The position numbers and the translations under genes were made by a program. The notes under the pieces are model-generated. The model was not told where the DNA came from. It did no database searches and saw nothing but the letters and a program-made list of their open reading frames with translations. From Parvibaculum sp. (GTDB taxonomy: Bacteria > Pseudomonadota > Alphaproteobacteria > Parvibaculales > Parvibaculaceae), in contig JAUXOE010000076.1 in the NCBI GenBank assembly GCA_030682415.1, positions 1 through 49,908 on the forward strand: a stretch of DNA of 49,908 nucleotides, given 5' to 3'. Of the stretch, positions 18,326 through 29,038 are shown in pieces (position 1 is the first letter of the stretch; each line of letters opens with the position of its first letter).

Positions 18326-20716
18326 GTGCCGACGTTTTCACGCAGTCTCGAGGAGGGGCTTCACCGCGCGCTGGCGCTCGCCAATGAACGCAACCACGAG
18401 TACGCGACACTTGAACATCTGCTGCTGTCGCTGGTCGATGACCAGGACGCAGCGGCCGTCATGCGGGCCTGCAATGTCGACATGGAGTTGTTGCGTCATC
18501 AATTGACCAATTATGTCGACAACGAGCTTTCAAGCCTTGTTGTCGACGACGGACAGGAATCGAAGCCGACGGCCGGCTTTCAACGCGTGATCCAGCGTGC
18601 CGTCATCCATGTTCAATCGTCGGGACGTGAGGAGGTGACAGGTGCGAATGTGCTTGTTGCGATGTTTGCCGAGCGCGAGAGCCATGCCGCCTATTTCCTT
18701 CAAGAACAGGACATGACGCGTTACGACGCTGTCAACTACATCAGCCACGGGATTGCCAAGCGAGCCGATATGACCGAGGCGCGGCCGGTGCGCGGTGCGC
18801 AGGAGGAGCCGGAGGCGAATGAGCGTGGCCGCAAGGAGCGCACGACCGAGGCACTCGACAACTACTGCGTCAATCTCAATGAAAAGGCCAAACAGGGCAA
18901 AATCGACCCGCTGATTGGGCGCACGCGCGAAGTTGAGCGCACAATCCAGATTCTTTGCCGCCGCTCCAAGAACAATCCGTTGTTCGTCGGTGATCCGGGC
19001 GTCGGCAAAACGGCGATTGCCGAAGGTCTGGCGCGACGGATTGTTAAGGGCGAAGTGCCCGACGTGTTGCGGAATGCCACGATCTTCTCGCTCGACATGG
19101 GGACGTTGCTGGCAGGCACACGCTATCGCGGCGATTTCGAAGAGCGCATCAAGGCGGTCATCAAGGAGATCGAAGCCTATCCTGGCGCGATCATGTTCAT
19201 CGATGAAATCCACACGGTGATCGGCGCCGGGGCGACCAGCGGCGGCGCGATGGATGCGTCCAATCTGTTGAAGCCGGCGCTTGCCAGCGGCAATGTGCGT
19301 TGCATCGGGTCGACGACCTACAAGGAATACCGGCAGCATTTCGAAAAGGACCGGGCGCTAGTGCGGCGCTTTCAGAAAATCGATGTGGCTGAACCTTCCG
19401 TGCCTGACACGATCAAGATACTGAAGGGGCTCAAGCCCTATTTTGAGGACTTTCACAAGGTTCGGTACACCAACGACGCTGTGAAAGCGGCTGTGGATTT
19501 GTCGGCGAAGTACATGCATGACCGGAAGCTGCCGGACAAGGCGATCGACGTGATTGACGAAGCCGGTGCGTCGCAAATGCTGCTGCCGGAGTCGCGGCGC
19601 AAGAAGACAATCGGCGTCGCGGAGATCGAGGCCGTGGTGGCGACGATGGCGCGCATTCCGCCGAAGTCGGTGTCAAAGAGCGATACGGAGAAGCTGAAAG
19701 ACCTCGATACCGAGTTGAAGCGCGTCGTATTCGGGCAGGACACCGCGATCGAAGCATTGGCGGCATCGATCAAGCTGGCCCGGGCCGGGTTGCGTGAGGC
19801 GGAAAAGCCCATCGGTTGCTATCTGTTTTCCGGTCCGACCGGGGTTGGTAAAACGGAGGTCGCGCGGCAGCTTGCGTCCGTGCTCGGCGTCGAGATGCTG
19901 CGCTTCGATATGTCCGAATATATGGAACGGCATACGGTGTCGCGTCTGATCGGTGCGCCGCCTGGATATGTCGGTTTCGATCAGGGCGGCCTCCTGACCG
20001 ATGGTGTCGATCAGCACCCCCATTGTGTGCTGCTGCTCGACGAAATCGAAAAGGCACATCCCGATCTCTTCAATATCCTTCTGCAGGTTATGGATCACGG
20101 GAAACTCACGGACCACAACGGCAAGAAGATCGATTTCCGGAATGTCGTTCTCATCATGACGACCAATGCGGGCGCTGCCGATATGGCAAGAACGCCGATC
20201 GGATTTGCGCGCACAAAACGCACGGGCGATGACGAAGATGCCATCAAGCGGTTGTTCACACCGGAATTCCGTAACCGTCTCGACGCCACCATACCTTTCG
20301 GACATTTGCCGGAAGACGTGATCTCGCGCGTGGTCGAGAAGTTTGTACTGCAACTCGAGGCGCAGCTGGCGGATCGCAACGTGACGATCGAGCTGACGCC
20401 GGATGCCAATAAGTGGCTGGCGACGCGTGGCTATGACGAGCAGATGGGTGCGCGTCCGCTCGCGCGGGTCATTCAGGAACACATCAAGAAGCCTTTGGCC
20501 GACGAGGTGTTGTTCGGGCGGCTCGTGAAGGGGGGGCATGTCCGCGTTGCGGTCAAGGACGATGCCCTCGACTTCGATATCGAGGCAGCACCGCCACGCA
20601 GTTCGGGGAATGCCGGAAACGATGGGCCGAAGAAGCCCCGCGTCCGGAAACCGAAAGACCGGCCGGATGATGGTTCGGGCGGTAGCGTGCCCAAAGTGCC
20701 TTTGCTGGCGGAATAG
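18326..20716 (+). CDS. clpA: ATP-dependent Clp protease ATP-binding subunit ClpA, GTG start
   Basis: Double Clp N-domain, two Walker A boxes ([18 protein letters not shown]), 796 aa, downstream of clpS. Confidence 0.96.
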   Translation: MPTFSRSLEEGLHRALALANERNHEYATLEHLLLSLVDDQDAAAVMRACNVDMELLRHQLTNYVDNELSSLVVDDGQESKPTAGFQRVIQRAVIHVQSSGREEVTGANVLVAMFAERESHAAYFLQEQDMTRYDAVNYISHGIAKRADMTEARPVRGAQEEPEANERGRKERTTEALDNYCVNLNEKAKQGKIDPLIGRTREVERTIQILCRRSKNNPLFVGDPGVGKTAIAEGLARRIVKGEVPDVLRNATIFSLDMGTLLAGTRYRGDFEERIKAVIKEIEAYPGAIMFIDEIHTVIGAGATSGGAMDASNLLKPALASGNVRCIGSTTYKEYRQHFEKDRALVRRFQKIDVAEPSVPDTIKILKGLKPYFEDFHKVRYTNDAVKAAVDLSAKYMHDRKLPDKAIDVIDEAGASQMLLPESRRKKTIGVAEIEAVVATMARIPPKSVSKSDTEKLKDLDTELKRVVFGQDTAIEALAASIKLARAGLREAEKPIGCYLFSGPTGVGKTEVARQLASVLGVEMLRFDMSEYMERHTVSRLIGAPPGYVGFDQGGLLTDGVDQHPHCVLLLDEIEKAHPDLFNILLQVMDHGKLTDHNGKKIDFRNVVLIMTTNAGAADMARTPIGFARTKRTGDDEDAIKRLFTPEFRNRLDATIPFGHLPEDVISRVVEKFVLQLEAQLADRNVTIELTPDANKWLATRGYDEQMGARPLARVIQEHIKKPLADEVLFGRLVKGGHVRVAVKDDALDFDIEAAPPRSSGNAGNDGPKKPRVRKPKDRPDDGSGGSVPKVPLLAE

Positions 20717-20835
20717 CGGTATCGGGTTTTGTCCGATGCCAGTGAATTGAAGACGGCCATGAGGCATGCGTGCTTTGTGGCCGTTTTCGATGCAAACGAC
20801 CAAGAGAAACGTCCAACTCCAGGGAGATTGAAGAG

Positions 20836-21204
20836 ATGATCGGTTACGTAATGGTCGGAACCAACGACCTCGACAAGGCAACGAAGTTTTATGATGAGCT
20901 GCTCGGCGAAATTGGGGCCAAGCGTGCTATGTCGGATCCGGGCCGGTTCGTCGGCTGGAGCAATGGCGGTCCGATGCTCGCGGTGACGAAGCCGCATGAC
21001 GGCAACAAGGCGAACTTCGGCAATGGTACGATGGTGGCGTTGGCGGTCGGGTCGCGCGCCAATGTCGACAAGGTTCACGCGAAGGCAATGAGCCTCGGCG
21101 GCAAGGACGAGGGTGCACCGGGCGTGCGTGGCGGTAGTTTCTACGGCGGTTATTTTCGCGATCTGGACGGCAACAAGTTTGTTGCCTTCCATATGGGCGA
21201 ATAG
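20836..21204 (+). CDS. VOC family (glyoxalase/bleomycin-resistance-like) protein
   Basis: MIGYVMVGTNDLDKATKFYDELLGEIG...GGYFRDLDGNKFVAFHMGE. Confidence 0.9.
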   Translation: MIGYVMVGTNDLDKATKFYDELLGEIGAKRAMSDPGRFVGWSNGGPMLAVTKPHDGNKANFGNGTMVALAVGSRANVDKVHAKAMSLGGKDEGAPGVRGGSFYGGYFRDLDGNKFVAFHMGE

Positions 21205-21223
21205 GGAATCGCTACTCGGCATG

Positions 21224-21260
21224 AAGGCCGCCGTGTTCACACGGCGGCCTTTTTCTTTTT
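21224..21260 (+). terminator. Intrinsic terminator after the VOC gene
   Basis: aaggccgccgtg-ttca-cacggcggcctttttcttttt. Confidence 0.85.
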
Positions 21261-21266
21261 CGGATG

Positions 21267-22877
21267 TCAGTTCTTCTTCAGCCGGTAGATGGCGACGTCG
21301 ATGTCGGACGAGTAGTAGATGTCGCCATTGGCCACGACCGCGATGCCGGTTGGAATGTAGAGGTCGGGGGCACCGTCGGGCGCCTCGAAGCCGATCGGAA
21401 GGTTGGACTTCAGAATGGTTGACTTGCCGTCCGCAGGATTGATCGCCGAGATGCGTTTTGCACCAACCTCGGCGACGACAATCCGGCCGTCGGGTGCGAT
21501 GTCGAAGCCTTCCGGTTCGGCGAGCCCTTCGGCGATCACTGTGCGTTCGCCGGTGTCTGTGTTGATGCGCGAAATGCGACCGCCCGTTCTCTCACCGACA
21601 TAGACGGAGCCATCGAGACCGAGCTTCATCATGGCCGGCCCGGAGAGGCCCGTGGCGAGGTCGGTGCGGCTGGACCAGTCCGCAGCGTCGACGCGAACAA
21701 TCGCGCCGCGCGAATATTCGGTAACCAGGACGCTGCCGTCCGAGAGCACCAATGCCTCTGCCGGTGTTGTGAAGCCATGATGGAGGCCAAGCGAAGCGCC
21801 TGTTTCTTCGTCGAACAGCTGCACTGCACCTGCTGTCAGCGCAGCAAACGCGATACGTCCATTGGCAACCGAAACGCTCAGCGGATAGTCGATGTCGGAG
21901 GCAAAGACACGCCCAAGCTCCGTCACTTCGCCCGAGGCCGGATCGACCATGCGTGCGGCAAAAAGATCGGCCACATAGAGGGCGCCGGCATCCGACATTT
22001 CAATGTCCCCGGCGACGGCCAGAGCGCCGGAGACAATTGTCCGTGCTTCGCCAGTGTCCGTATCGATGGCAATGACGGCGTTGTCCGCCATATTGGTGAT
22101 GTAGAGATTGTCTTCGGCGTCGAGCGCCAGGTTATCGATTGCCGGCGCGACCTCCGCGATCAGTGTCTTCTCGCCGCTTGCCACGTCGATGCGATAGACA
22201 TGACCGGCAGCTGTATCGACTGCGTAGAGATTTCCTTTTGAATCGAAGTTCACAGCCGCGGGGACGTTGAAGCCAGTGGCAACGATCTCGATCGTGGCCG
22301 CCTCGACATCTACACGAACGACCTGCTTCTTGAACCAGAGTGGCCCGTAAAGCTTGCCGTCGGGACCGAAGTCGAAGCCGTTGAGTCCACCCATGCCTTC
22401 CATGATCTTGCGCGGCGGGTTTGTGCCGGAGGGATCGAGTTCATAGAGCGCGTCGCCCAGGAAAACCTGCGTTGCGAACAGGCGGCCATCATCGGTCCAG
22501 GCCAGCGAATTCATGCCAGGCAGGCTTTCGGCCAGCGTCAAAAGGCGACCGTCCGGTTTGCGGGCGTAGACCTTGCCGTCGAGGAAAGCCGTCCAGGCGA
22601 TGGTGCCGTCCGGTCCTTGTTCGACATCGTCGGCCATGCCTTCGGGTGGCCCCTCGGCGATTCTCGTCTCGCCTGTGTCGCGGTTCACCTCATAAAGCGC
22701 GCGGCCGACGACGCTGCCGGCAAGCAATCGTCCATCGGAGGTAATTGTCAGCCCGTGGATACCGTGGAACGGCGAGGGCGCGACGACGGTCTCTTGCGTG
22801 TAGCTCTCGCTTTCCGAGCAAGCCGTCGCCAACGAAAATGCGACGGCCAGCGCCGCCGCTGTGCGGACGATCTTCAT
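21267..22877 (-). CDS. Putative lipoprotein with NHL/SMP-30-like beta-propeller repeats
   Basis: Lipobox LATAC; repeated 'GxxFDxxGNLYxxD' blades (NFDSKGNLYAVDTAAG, LDAEDNLYITNMADN, DIAPDGRIVVAEVG). Confidence 0.8.
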   Translation of the reverse strand: MKIVRTAAALAVAFSLATACSESESYTQETVVAPSPFHGIHGLTITSDGRLLAGSVVGRALYEVNRDTGETRIAEGPPEGMADDVEQGPDGTIAWTAFLDGKVYARKPDGRLLTLAESLPGMNSLAWTDDGRLFATQVFLGDALYELDPSGTNPPRKIMEGMGGLNGFDFGPDGKLYGPLWFKKQVVRVDVEAATIEIVATGFNVPAAVNFDSKGNLYAVDTAAGHVYRIDVASGEKTLIAEVAPAIDNLALDAEDNLYITNMADNAVIAIDTDTGEARTIVSGALAVAGDIEMSDAGALYVADLFAARMVDPASGEVTELGRVFASDIDYPLSVSVANGRIAFAALTAGAVQLFDEETGASLGLHHGFTTPAEALVLSDGSVLVTEYSRGAIVRVDAADWSSRTDLATGLSGPAMMKLGLDGSVYVGERTGGRISRINTDTGERTVIAEGLAEPEGFDIAPDGRIVVAEVGAKRISAINPADGKSTILKSNLPIGFEAPDGAPDLYIPTGIAVVANGDIYYSSDIDVAIYRLKKN

Positions 22878-22919
22878 TGATTATTCCCCCTCCCATGTGG
22901 CGACAGACGCGCCTGGCGT

Positions 22920-23339
22920 TCAGTTCATCGCCGCCTTGATGCGTTCGGCATGTTTCTTCAGTTCATCGAAGTCGGCCATCTGACGCGCATGCAGCTTCAG
23001 GTCGATACCTTGCGAGCGCGGGATGATATGGGTGTGAATGTGAAAGACGGTCTGGCCGGCCGGCGCGCCGTTGAGCTGCGCAACCAGTATGCCCGGCGCA
23101 GCGAAAGCCTTCTTCACCGCTGCGGCGATCTTCTTGACGGTTTTGGCCATGGCGCCGGCATATTCGAGATCGAGGTCGAGCAGGTCTTCGGCCGGGTATT
23201 TGGGGATCACCAGCGTATGTCCCTCGGCTTGCGGCATGACGTCCATGAAGGCGAGCGTCATCTCGTCTTCATAGACTTTGAAGCAAGGCGCTTCATCCCG
23301 GAGAATCTTCGCGAAAATATTGTTCGGATCATAGGCCAC
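22920..23339 (-). CDS. HIT family protein
   Basis: FAKILRDEAPCFKVYEDEMTLAFMDVMPQAEGHTLVIPK ... VFHIHTHIIPR. Confidence 0.95.
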   Translation of the reverse strand: MAYDPNNIFAKILRDEAPCFKVYEDEMTLAFMDVMPQAEGHTLVIPKYPAEDLLDLDLEYAGAMAKTVKKIAAAVKKAFAAPGILVAQLNGAPAGQTVFHIHTHIIPRSQGIDLKLHARQMADFDELKKHAERIKAAMN

Positions 23340-23341
23340 GG

Positions 23342-24541
23342 TCAGAATTCATCCTCTTGATGGTCGTCATCGCCGCTATCGTGCCGGAAGGGCGCGTATT
23401 CGCCAAGGGCGGCGATGTCCCGATCGACATATTGGCGCTCGCGGCACAGATATTCGGCCACGGCCTCGCGGAACGACGGGTTGGCAATCCAGTGTGCCGA
23501 ATGGGTTCGCGCCGGCAGGTAGCCGCGGGCCAGCTTGTGTTCACCCTGCGCGCCGGCCTCGACTCGCGCCAGCCCCCTGACAATGGCGAATTCGATCGCC
23601 TGATAGTAACAGCACTCGAAATGCAGGAAGGGGTGGTGCTCGATGGCACCCCAGTTGCGACCATAGAGGGCATCGCCGCCGATGAAGTTCAGCGCGCCGG
23701 CGATGAGACGCCCATTGCGGCGGGCCATCACCAGAAGCGTTTCCTGTGCCATCCGTTCGCCGATCAGACTGAAGAACTCGCGACTGAGATATGGAGACCC
23801 CCATTTGCGAGCTCCTGTGTCCATGTAGAACGCAAAAAAAGCGTCCCAATGATCCTCGGTGATGTCGGCGCCGGTAACCCACTCGACGGCGACGCCATTT
23901 TCCCGCGCCCGCTCACGTTCCTTGCGGATCATCTTGCGTTTGCGCGAAGAGAGGTCGGCCAGAAAGTCGTCGAACGAGCCATAGCCGCGGTTGTGCCAAT
24001 GGAACTGCTGGTCGGTGCGCTGCAAAAACCCGAGATGGGCGAGCCGGTCCCATTGGCGCTCTGCGAGGAAAGTGACGTGGAGCGACGAGACGCCGAGGCG
24101 TGCGGCAAGCTCGACCGCGCCGGCGGCGAGTGCGTCTTCGACCGCCTCGCGGCCGGGGCCCGGCGGCACCAGCAGGCGTGGACCCGCTGCGGGCGTGAAC
24201 GGAACCGAGGCCTGCAGTTTGGGGTAGTAGCGGCCGCCGGCGTTTTCAAGCGCGTTGGCCCAACCGTGGTCGAAGACATATTCGCCACGACTGTGGCTCT
24301 TGAGGTAGAGCGGCATGGCGCCTGCCAGCCTGCCGCGATCGTCTTCAAGCAATAGATGTTGCGACAGCCAGCCGGTGCGGCGCGTCGCCGATCCGCTTTC
24401 CTCGAGGGCCGACAGGAAGGCGTGCGACACGAATGGATTGGCCGGTTCGCCTGGCGGGTTGGCGCAGGCGTCCCATGCGCGTGCATCGACGCCGGTCAGG
24501 CTGTCGACGACCCGGATTATGGCCTGCTCGCTGTCTCCCAT
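23342..24541 (-). CDS. GNAT/FemAB-like protein (DUF482, 'peptidogalycan biosynthesis' family)
   Basis: NPFVSHAFLSALEESGSATRRTGW..., FECCYYQAIEFAIVRGLARVEAGAQGEHKLARGYLP. Confidence 0.85.
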   Translation of the reverse strand: MGDSEQAIIRVVDSLTGVDARAWDACANPPGEPANPFVSHAFLSALEESGSATRRTGWLSQHLLLEDDRGRLAGAMPLYLKSHSRGEYVFDHGWANALENAGGRYYPKLQASVPFTPAAGPRLLVPPGPGREAVEDALAAGAVELAARLGVSSLHVTFLAERQWDRLAHLGFLQRTDQQFHWHNRGYGSFDDFLADLSSRKRKMIRKERERARENGVAVEWVTGADITEDHWDAFFAFYMDTGARKWGSPYLSREFFSLIGERMAQETLLVMARRNGRLIAGALNFIGGDALYGRNWGAIEHHPFLHFECCYYQAIEFAIVRGLARVEAGAQGEHKLARGYLPARTHSAHWIANPSFREAVAEYLCRERQYVDRDIAALGEYAPFRHDSGDDDHQEDEF

Positions 24542-24568
24542 GCCGCAATTCTAGAGAAGGGCGTCGCT

Positions 24569-25036
24569 TCATGCGATCTCGAAAATGGCCTCGATTTCGA
24601 CTGTGATCTGGAAGGGGAGGCTCGGCGCGGCGACGGCCGAGCGGGCATGACGTCCGGCGTCGCCGAAAATTTCGACAAGGAGGTCGGATGCCCCGTTGAT
24701 GACGGCCGGTTGCTGGTCGAAGTCGGGCGTCGCGTTGACGAAGCCGAGAATTTTTACCGCGCGCTTTACCCGGTCGAGATCGCCGCCGCAGGCGGCCTTC
24801 AGCTGCGCCAGCACATTGAGCATGGTCAGCCGGGCGGCGGCCTTGCCGGCGTCAATGTCGTGATCCTTGCCGAGTTTGCCCTGATAGGCGATGCCCGAGC
24901 CGCCCATCGGTCCCTGACCGGAAATGAAGACCAGATTGCCGGTGACAACATAGGGCACGTAGGTGCCCGCGGGCCCGGCTGGCGCCGGCAGCTCAATTCC
25001 CAGTTCCTTCAGGCGTCCATCGATTTTCCCAGCCAT
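24569..25036 (-). CDS. RidA (YjgF/YER057c/UK114) family protein
   Basis: LVFISGQGPMGG...YQGKLGKDHDIDAGKAAARLTMLNVLAQLKAACGGDLDRVKRAVKILGFVNA. Confidence 0.9.
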   Translation of the reverse strand: MAGKIDGRLKELGIELPAPAGPAGTYVPYVVTGNLVFISGQGPMGGSGIAYQGKLGKDHDIDAGKAAARLTMLNVLAQLKAACGGDLDRVKRAVKILGFVNATPDFDQQPAVINGASDLLVEIFGDAGRHARSAVAAPSLPFQITVEIEAIFEIA

Positions 25037-25142
25037 CCGCATTCTCCCGTCCATGCCCGCGCTTGCCGCGCTTGTTCCAGAAGCTATACCTAACCTTTCG
25101 GACGAACCGGCGAAAGCCCGACGGGCATGGGAGAGGCCGCAA

Positions 25143-26183
25143 ATGAACGAAACGCGCAGGCCGATGGACGACGGATTCTTCATGCCGGCCGAATGGGAGC
25201 CGCATGAGCGCTGCTGGATGCAGTGGCCGTCTCGAGGCGAGGTGTGGGGCGAGCGTTTACCGCAAGCCTACGCGGCCTATGCCCAGGTTGCGCGAACGAT
25301 AGCGGGCTTTGAGCCGGTGTCGATGATCTGCCGCCCCGAGGATGAAGCCCAGGCACGGCTTGCCTGTGGCCGTGACGTCGAGGTCGTTCCGTTGCCCATT
25401 GACGATAGCTGGGCACGGGATTCCGGTCCGATTTTCGTTGTCGATGGCAAGGGCGGTGTCGCCGGCACACATTGGCGTTTCAACGCCTGGGGCAACGCCT
25501 ATCAGAACTACGATCACGACGCGGCAGTCGGCGGCCTCGTTCTTGAGCGGCTCGGTATGCGTGTCTACAAGGGCGGCATGGTGCTGGAGGGCGGTTCGAT
25601 ATGCGCGGATGGATATGGAACGTTGCTGACGACCGAGGAATGCCTGCTCAACGACAATCGCAATCCGGAGCTGACACGTCAGCAGATCGAAGAAAATCTG
25701 GCATTGAATCTCGGTGTGTCGCGGATCATCTGGCTTGATCGAGGGCTTCAGGATGACGAGACGAGCGGCCATGTCGACATGATTGCCTGCTTTGCTGGGG
25801 AAGGGCGCGTGTTGCTGCACATGCCGGAGGATCGCAACGATCCAAACCATGCCCGTATGCAAGACAATCGCGAACGGATCGAAGCGGCGCGCGATGCGCG
25901 CGGGAAAAAGCTCGAAGTCATCGAAATTCCGCAACCCCGGCGAAATCTTCTGCGGCCCGACGGACGTCGGCTCTGCACATCCTATGTCAATGCCTATGTC
26001 GCAAATGGCGGCGTCGTGATGCCGACTTATGACGATCCGAATGACGGCAAGGCGGCCGAGATCATGGCAGAGGCTTTTCCGGGGCGTCAGGTGATGCAGG
26101 TGCCGGCGCTTGAAATTGCGCAAGGCGGCGGCTCGATCCACTGCATCACGCAGCAGCAGCCGAAAGGAACTTCGATAAAATAG
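25143..26183 (+). CDS. aguA: Agmatine deiminase
   Basis: MPAEWEPHERCWMQWPSR, DDSWARDSGPIFVVD, WRFNAWGN, GGGSIHCITQQQP catalytic Cys; start at MNETRR inferred. Confidence 0.93.
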   Translation: MNETRRPMDDGFFMPAEWEPHERCWMQWPSRGEVWGERLPQAYAAYAQVARTIAGFEPVSMICRPEDEAQARLACGRDVEVVPLPIDDSWARDSGPIFVVDGKGGVAGTHWRFNAWGNAYQNYDHDAAVGGLVLERLGMRVYKGGMVLEGGSICADGYGTLLTTEECLLNDNRNPELTRQQIEENLALNLGVSRIIWLDRGLQDDETSGHVDMIACFAGEGRVLLHMPEDRNDPNHARMQDNRERIEAARDARGKKLEVIEIPQPRRNLLRPDGRRLCTSYVNAYVANGGVVMPTYDDPNDGKAAEIMAEAFPGRQVMQVPALEIAQGGGSIHCITQQQPKGTSIK

Positions 26184-26188
26184 GCGGG

Positions 26189-26908
26189 TTATCCGTGCGT
26201 GGTCAGGCGCGCGGCGCGTCCGCCATTCTTCTTGTCCGCATACATGGCGCGGTCGGCGCGGTCGAGCAGTTCCTTAGGCGAGGTTTCGCCTGTATATGAC
26301 GCGAAGCCAAGGCTGGCGCTGACCGAGATCTTGTGCGATTTGCAGGCGATTTCGAGCCGTGCGATGCCGCGCAGCATCTCGCGGGCGCGTTCACGTGCGC
26401 GCTTGTGGTCGGCGCGTACGAAGAGAATGGCGAATTCGTCGCCGCCAAGGCGTGCGGCGTAGTCTGTGGCGCGGATGCTCTTGCTGAGAAAAGCGCCGAC
26501 CGTTCGCAAGACTTCGTCGCCCGCTACATGTCCACAACGATCGTTGATGGTCTTGAATCCATCGAGATCGATATAGGCGAGCAGCCCGGCTTCTTCGTAA
26601 CGTGCGGCGCTCAGCAGGTTGCGGCGCAGGACTTCGTCGAAGCCGCGCCGGTTGAGCAGGCCGGTCAACTCGTCGGTCTGCGTCAGCGCTTCCAGCCGGC
26701 GTACACGTTCGTTCAGTTCGACAATTCGTATTTCGGCCTCGTCGGCGAATGCTAGTGCCCTATCGACCAAGTCGCGGCTTGCCGGTCCGCGCGAGACGGC
26801 GCCGATGCTTCGGCGGAACCGCTCCGTCGGCGGATCGACTTGCAACACCCCTTCACCCAGCGAAGACGGCCGCGTTCCAGTGCCTGCCATGCGCTTTACG
26901 TAGCCCAT
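26189..26908 (-). CDS. GGDEF-domain protein (putative diguanylate cyclase)
   Basis: TDELTGLLNRRGFDEVL ... AARLGGDEFAILF. Confidence 0.92.
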   Translation of the reverse strand: MGYVKRMAGTGTRPSSLGEGVLQVDPPTERFRRSIGAVSRGPASRDLVDRALAFADEAEIRIVELNERVRRLEALTQTDELTGLLNRRGFDEVLRRNLLSAARYEEAGLLAYIDLDGFKTINDRCGHVAGDEVLRTVGAFLSKSIRATDYAARLGGDEFAILFVRADHKRARERAREMLRGIARLEIACKSHKISVSASLGFASYTGETSPKELLDRADRAMYADKKNGGRAARLTTHG

Positions 26909-27086
26909 CGTTCCCCTCGCAATTTTCTTGCGATCCCCTTCAAGGCCTGTTCATCCGGCTATGGGAAATGCAAGGGCTTTGCCAAAGAAAAACCTTTTTA
27001 AAATCAATGCATTGAGGGGGCGGAGCCATGTTGGCGCCCGGCAAAATATTCCTGTTCGACTCAGCTTTGCCGGGTCAACCGGGCTG

Positions 27087-27980
27087 TTATTCGAGGTCGC
27101 GAACGAGGCGGAATCCGGCAATCGAAAGCCGCTCGTCCGGGAGGCGGTTCTCTCGCGCGCCGATCCGCACGGGCCCTGGTGTGTCTGTCCAAGAGCCCCC
27201 GCGGAGGATGCGGATGCCGCAATTTTCGGCCGCGTTCGGGCTGCCGTCGCGCGGTCCGAGCCTGTAGTCGCCCAACCAGCAGTCGGCGAGCCAAACCCAC
27301 ACGTTTCCGACCATGTCGTAGAGGCCGAAAGGATTTGGAAGGAAACTTCCCACCGGACTTGTGTACATGAAGCCGTCGTCGCAGGGCTCGGCGACCTTTG
27401 CCGCCTTGTTCTTGGCGGTCAGGTCGTTAACGCTGGCGTAGTCGCAGGTGAGACTGTCGTCGTCGCCCCAGAAATTCATGCCTGTCGTGCCGCCGCGCGC
27501 TGCATATTCCCATTCGGCCTCGCTCGGCAGGCGATAGTTTTTTCCGGTTCGTTCTGTCATCCACGCTGCATATGCGTTTGCGTCGTGCCATGAGACGCAG
27601 ACGACGGGGTGCGATGGATCTTGCGGGAAGCCGGGCGCGCGCCAGCTCGCGGTTTCGTCGACGCGCCAGCCGTCGTCGGTGAAGGCGAAGCAGCCTTGCT
27701 CCGGTTCGTGGTTTGTAGCTTCGGTGAAGGCTGCAAATTCCGCCACCGTGACGGCGAGGGGTGCCATCGCGAAGGGCTTTGAAATGGTAACTTCGTGGCG
27801 TGGGTATTCGCTGATGTCGGCGGCCGGGTCGTCTTCGTCGGCACCCCGCATGAACGACCCCGTCGGCAGGACGATGAGCGTGGGGCAATCGTCGCAGTCG
27901 CGCATCGTCTTGAAGGAATCGGGCGCATCGCCGCAGGCGGAGAGCCCGATCAATGCGCCTGCCAGCAAAGCACGAATCAT
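27087..27980 (-). CDS. SUMF1/FGE-sulfatase-domain lipoprotein
   Basis: Lipobox LSAC; VVCVSWHDANAYAAWM, YRLPSEAEWEYAARGG, GLYDMVGNVWVW, RILRGGSW. Confidence 0.88.
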   Translation of the reverse strand: MIRALLAGALIGLSACGDAPDSFKTMRDCDDCPTLIVLPTGSFMRGADEDDPAADISEYPRHEVTISKPFAMAPLAVTVAEFAAFTEATNHEPEQGCFAFTDDGWRVDETASWRAPGFPQDPSHPVVCVSWHDANAYAAWMTERTGKNYRLPSEAEWEYAARGGTTGMNFWGDDDSLTCDYASVNDLTAKNKAAKVAEPCDDGFMYTSPVGSFLPNPFGLYDMVGNVWVWLADCWLGDYRLGPRDGSPNAAENCGIRILRGGSWTDTPGPVRIGARENRLPDERLSIAGFRLVRDLE

Positions 27981-28942
27981 GGCGCCACCCGATCGCGCGG
28001 CGGGCGCCCGGCAAAGAAATCGTCGAGATTGTCGAGCGCGCGGAAACCCATCGCGTTGCGCGTTTCGAGTGTTGCGCTTCCCAGATGCGGTAGCAGAAAG
28101 GCGTTCGGCAATCCGAGATAACCCGGATGCAGGTTCGGCTCATTGTTGAAGACATCCAGCCCGGCTGCGCCGACGCGGCCGGAGGCAAGCGCGGCAATCA
28201 ACGCGTCGTCGTCGACAATGTCGCCGCGTGCCGTGTTGACGACGATGGCGCCGGGCGGCAGCAGCGCCAGGGTTTCGGCGTTGACGATGCGGCGCGTTTC
28301 GGGTGTCGAGGCGCAATGGATCGACAATATGTCCGAGGCGCCGAACAGCGATGCGACGTCCGCGTGGAAGACCGCGCCTTTTTCGGCATCGGGCTCCAGG
28401 CGTTTGCGATTGTGATAGTGGATCGTCATGTTGAAGGCGCGCGCGCGGCGGGCGACGGCCTGACCGATACGCCCGAGCCCCAGAATGCCGAGACGCTTGC
28501 CCGAGATTTCGCGGCCGAGCATGCCGGTTGGCGCCCAGTTTTTCCAGCGGCCCTCGCGGATAGTGGCAGCGCCGGAAGCCGCGCCGCGTGCGGCGCCGAG
28601 CATCAACAGCATTGCGATTTCGGCCGTTGCGTCGGTCAGCACGTCGGGTGTGTTGGTGACAGCGATGTCGCGGCTCGCGGCCGCGGCGACATCGATATGG
28701 TCGTAGCCAACCGAAAACGTAGCAATAACGCGGATTTCTGCCGGAAGGGCGGCGATCAGCTTGGCGTCGATCCTGTCCGTTACGGTGACGAGGAGACCGT
28801 CCTTGTCCGCTGCGCGGGCGAGCAGGTCGTCGCGTGCGTACAGGCGATCATCCGTGTTCAGGTCGGCTTCGTAGTCGCGGATGGCGCGCGCTTCTACCTC
28901 TGTCGGGAGCTTGCGGGTCAGGAGGATGCGGGGACGGGACAT
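27977..28942 (-). CDS. D-2-hydroxyacid dehydrogenase (glyoxylate/hydroxypyruvate reductase type)
   Basis: LGILGLGRIGQAVARRARAF NAD motif, VVNTARGDIVDDDALIAALASGRVGAAGLDVFNNEP, catalytic H in LLPHLGSAT. Confidence 0.93.
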   Translation of the reverse strand: MSRPRILLTRKLPTEVEARAIRDYEADLNTDDRLYARDDLLARAADKDGLLVTVTDRIDAKLIAALPAEIRVIATFSVGYDHIDVAAAASRDIAVTNTPDVLTDATAEIAMLLMLGAARGAASGAATIREGRWKNWAPTGMLGREISGKRLGILGLGRIGQAVARRARAFNMTIHYHNRKRLEPDAEKGAVFHADVASLFGASDILSIHCASTPETRRIVNAETLALLPPGAIVVNTARGDIVDDDALIAALASGRVGAAGLDVFNNEPNLHPGYLGLPNAFLLPHLGSATLETRNAMGFRALDNLDDFFAGRPPRDRVAP

Positions 28943-29038
28943 TGCGGGCCCTTGGCGTTCGATTGATTATCCGGTTTAGCCGATGGTGTAGGATTACAAA
29001 AGGCCGGGACACGACGACGGGAAGGAAAGCCGGAAGCC

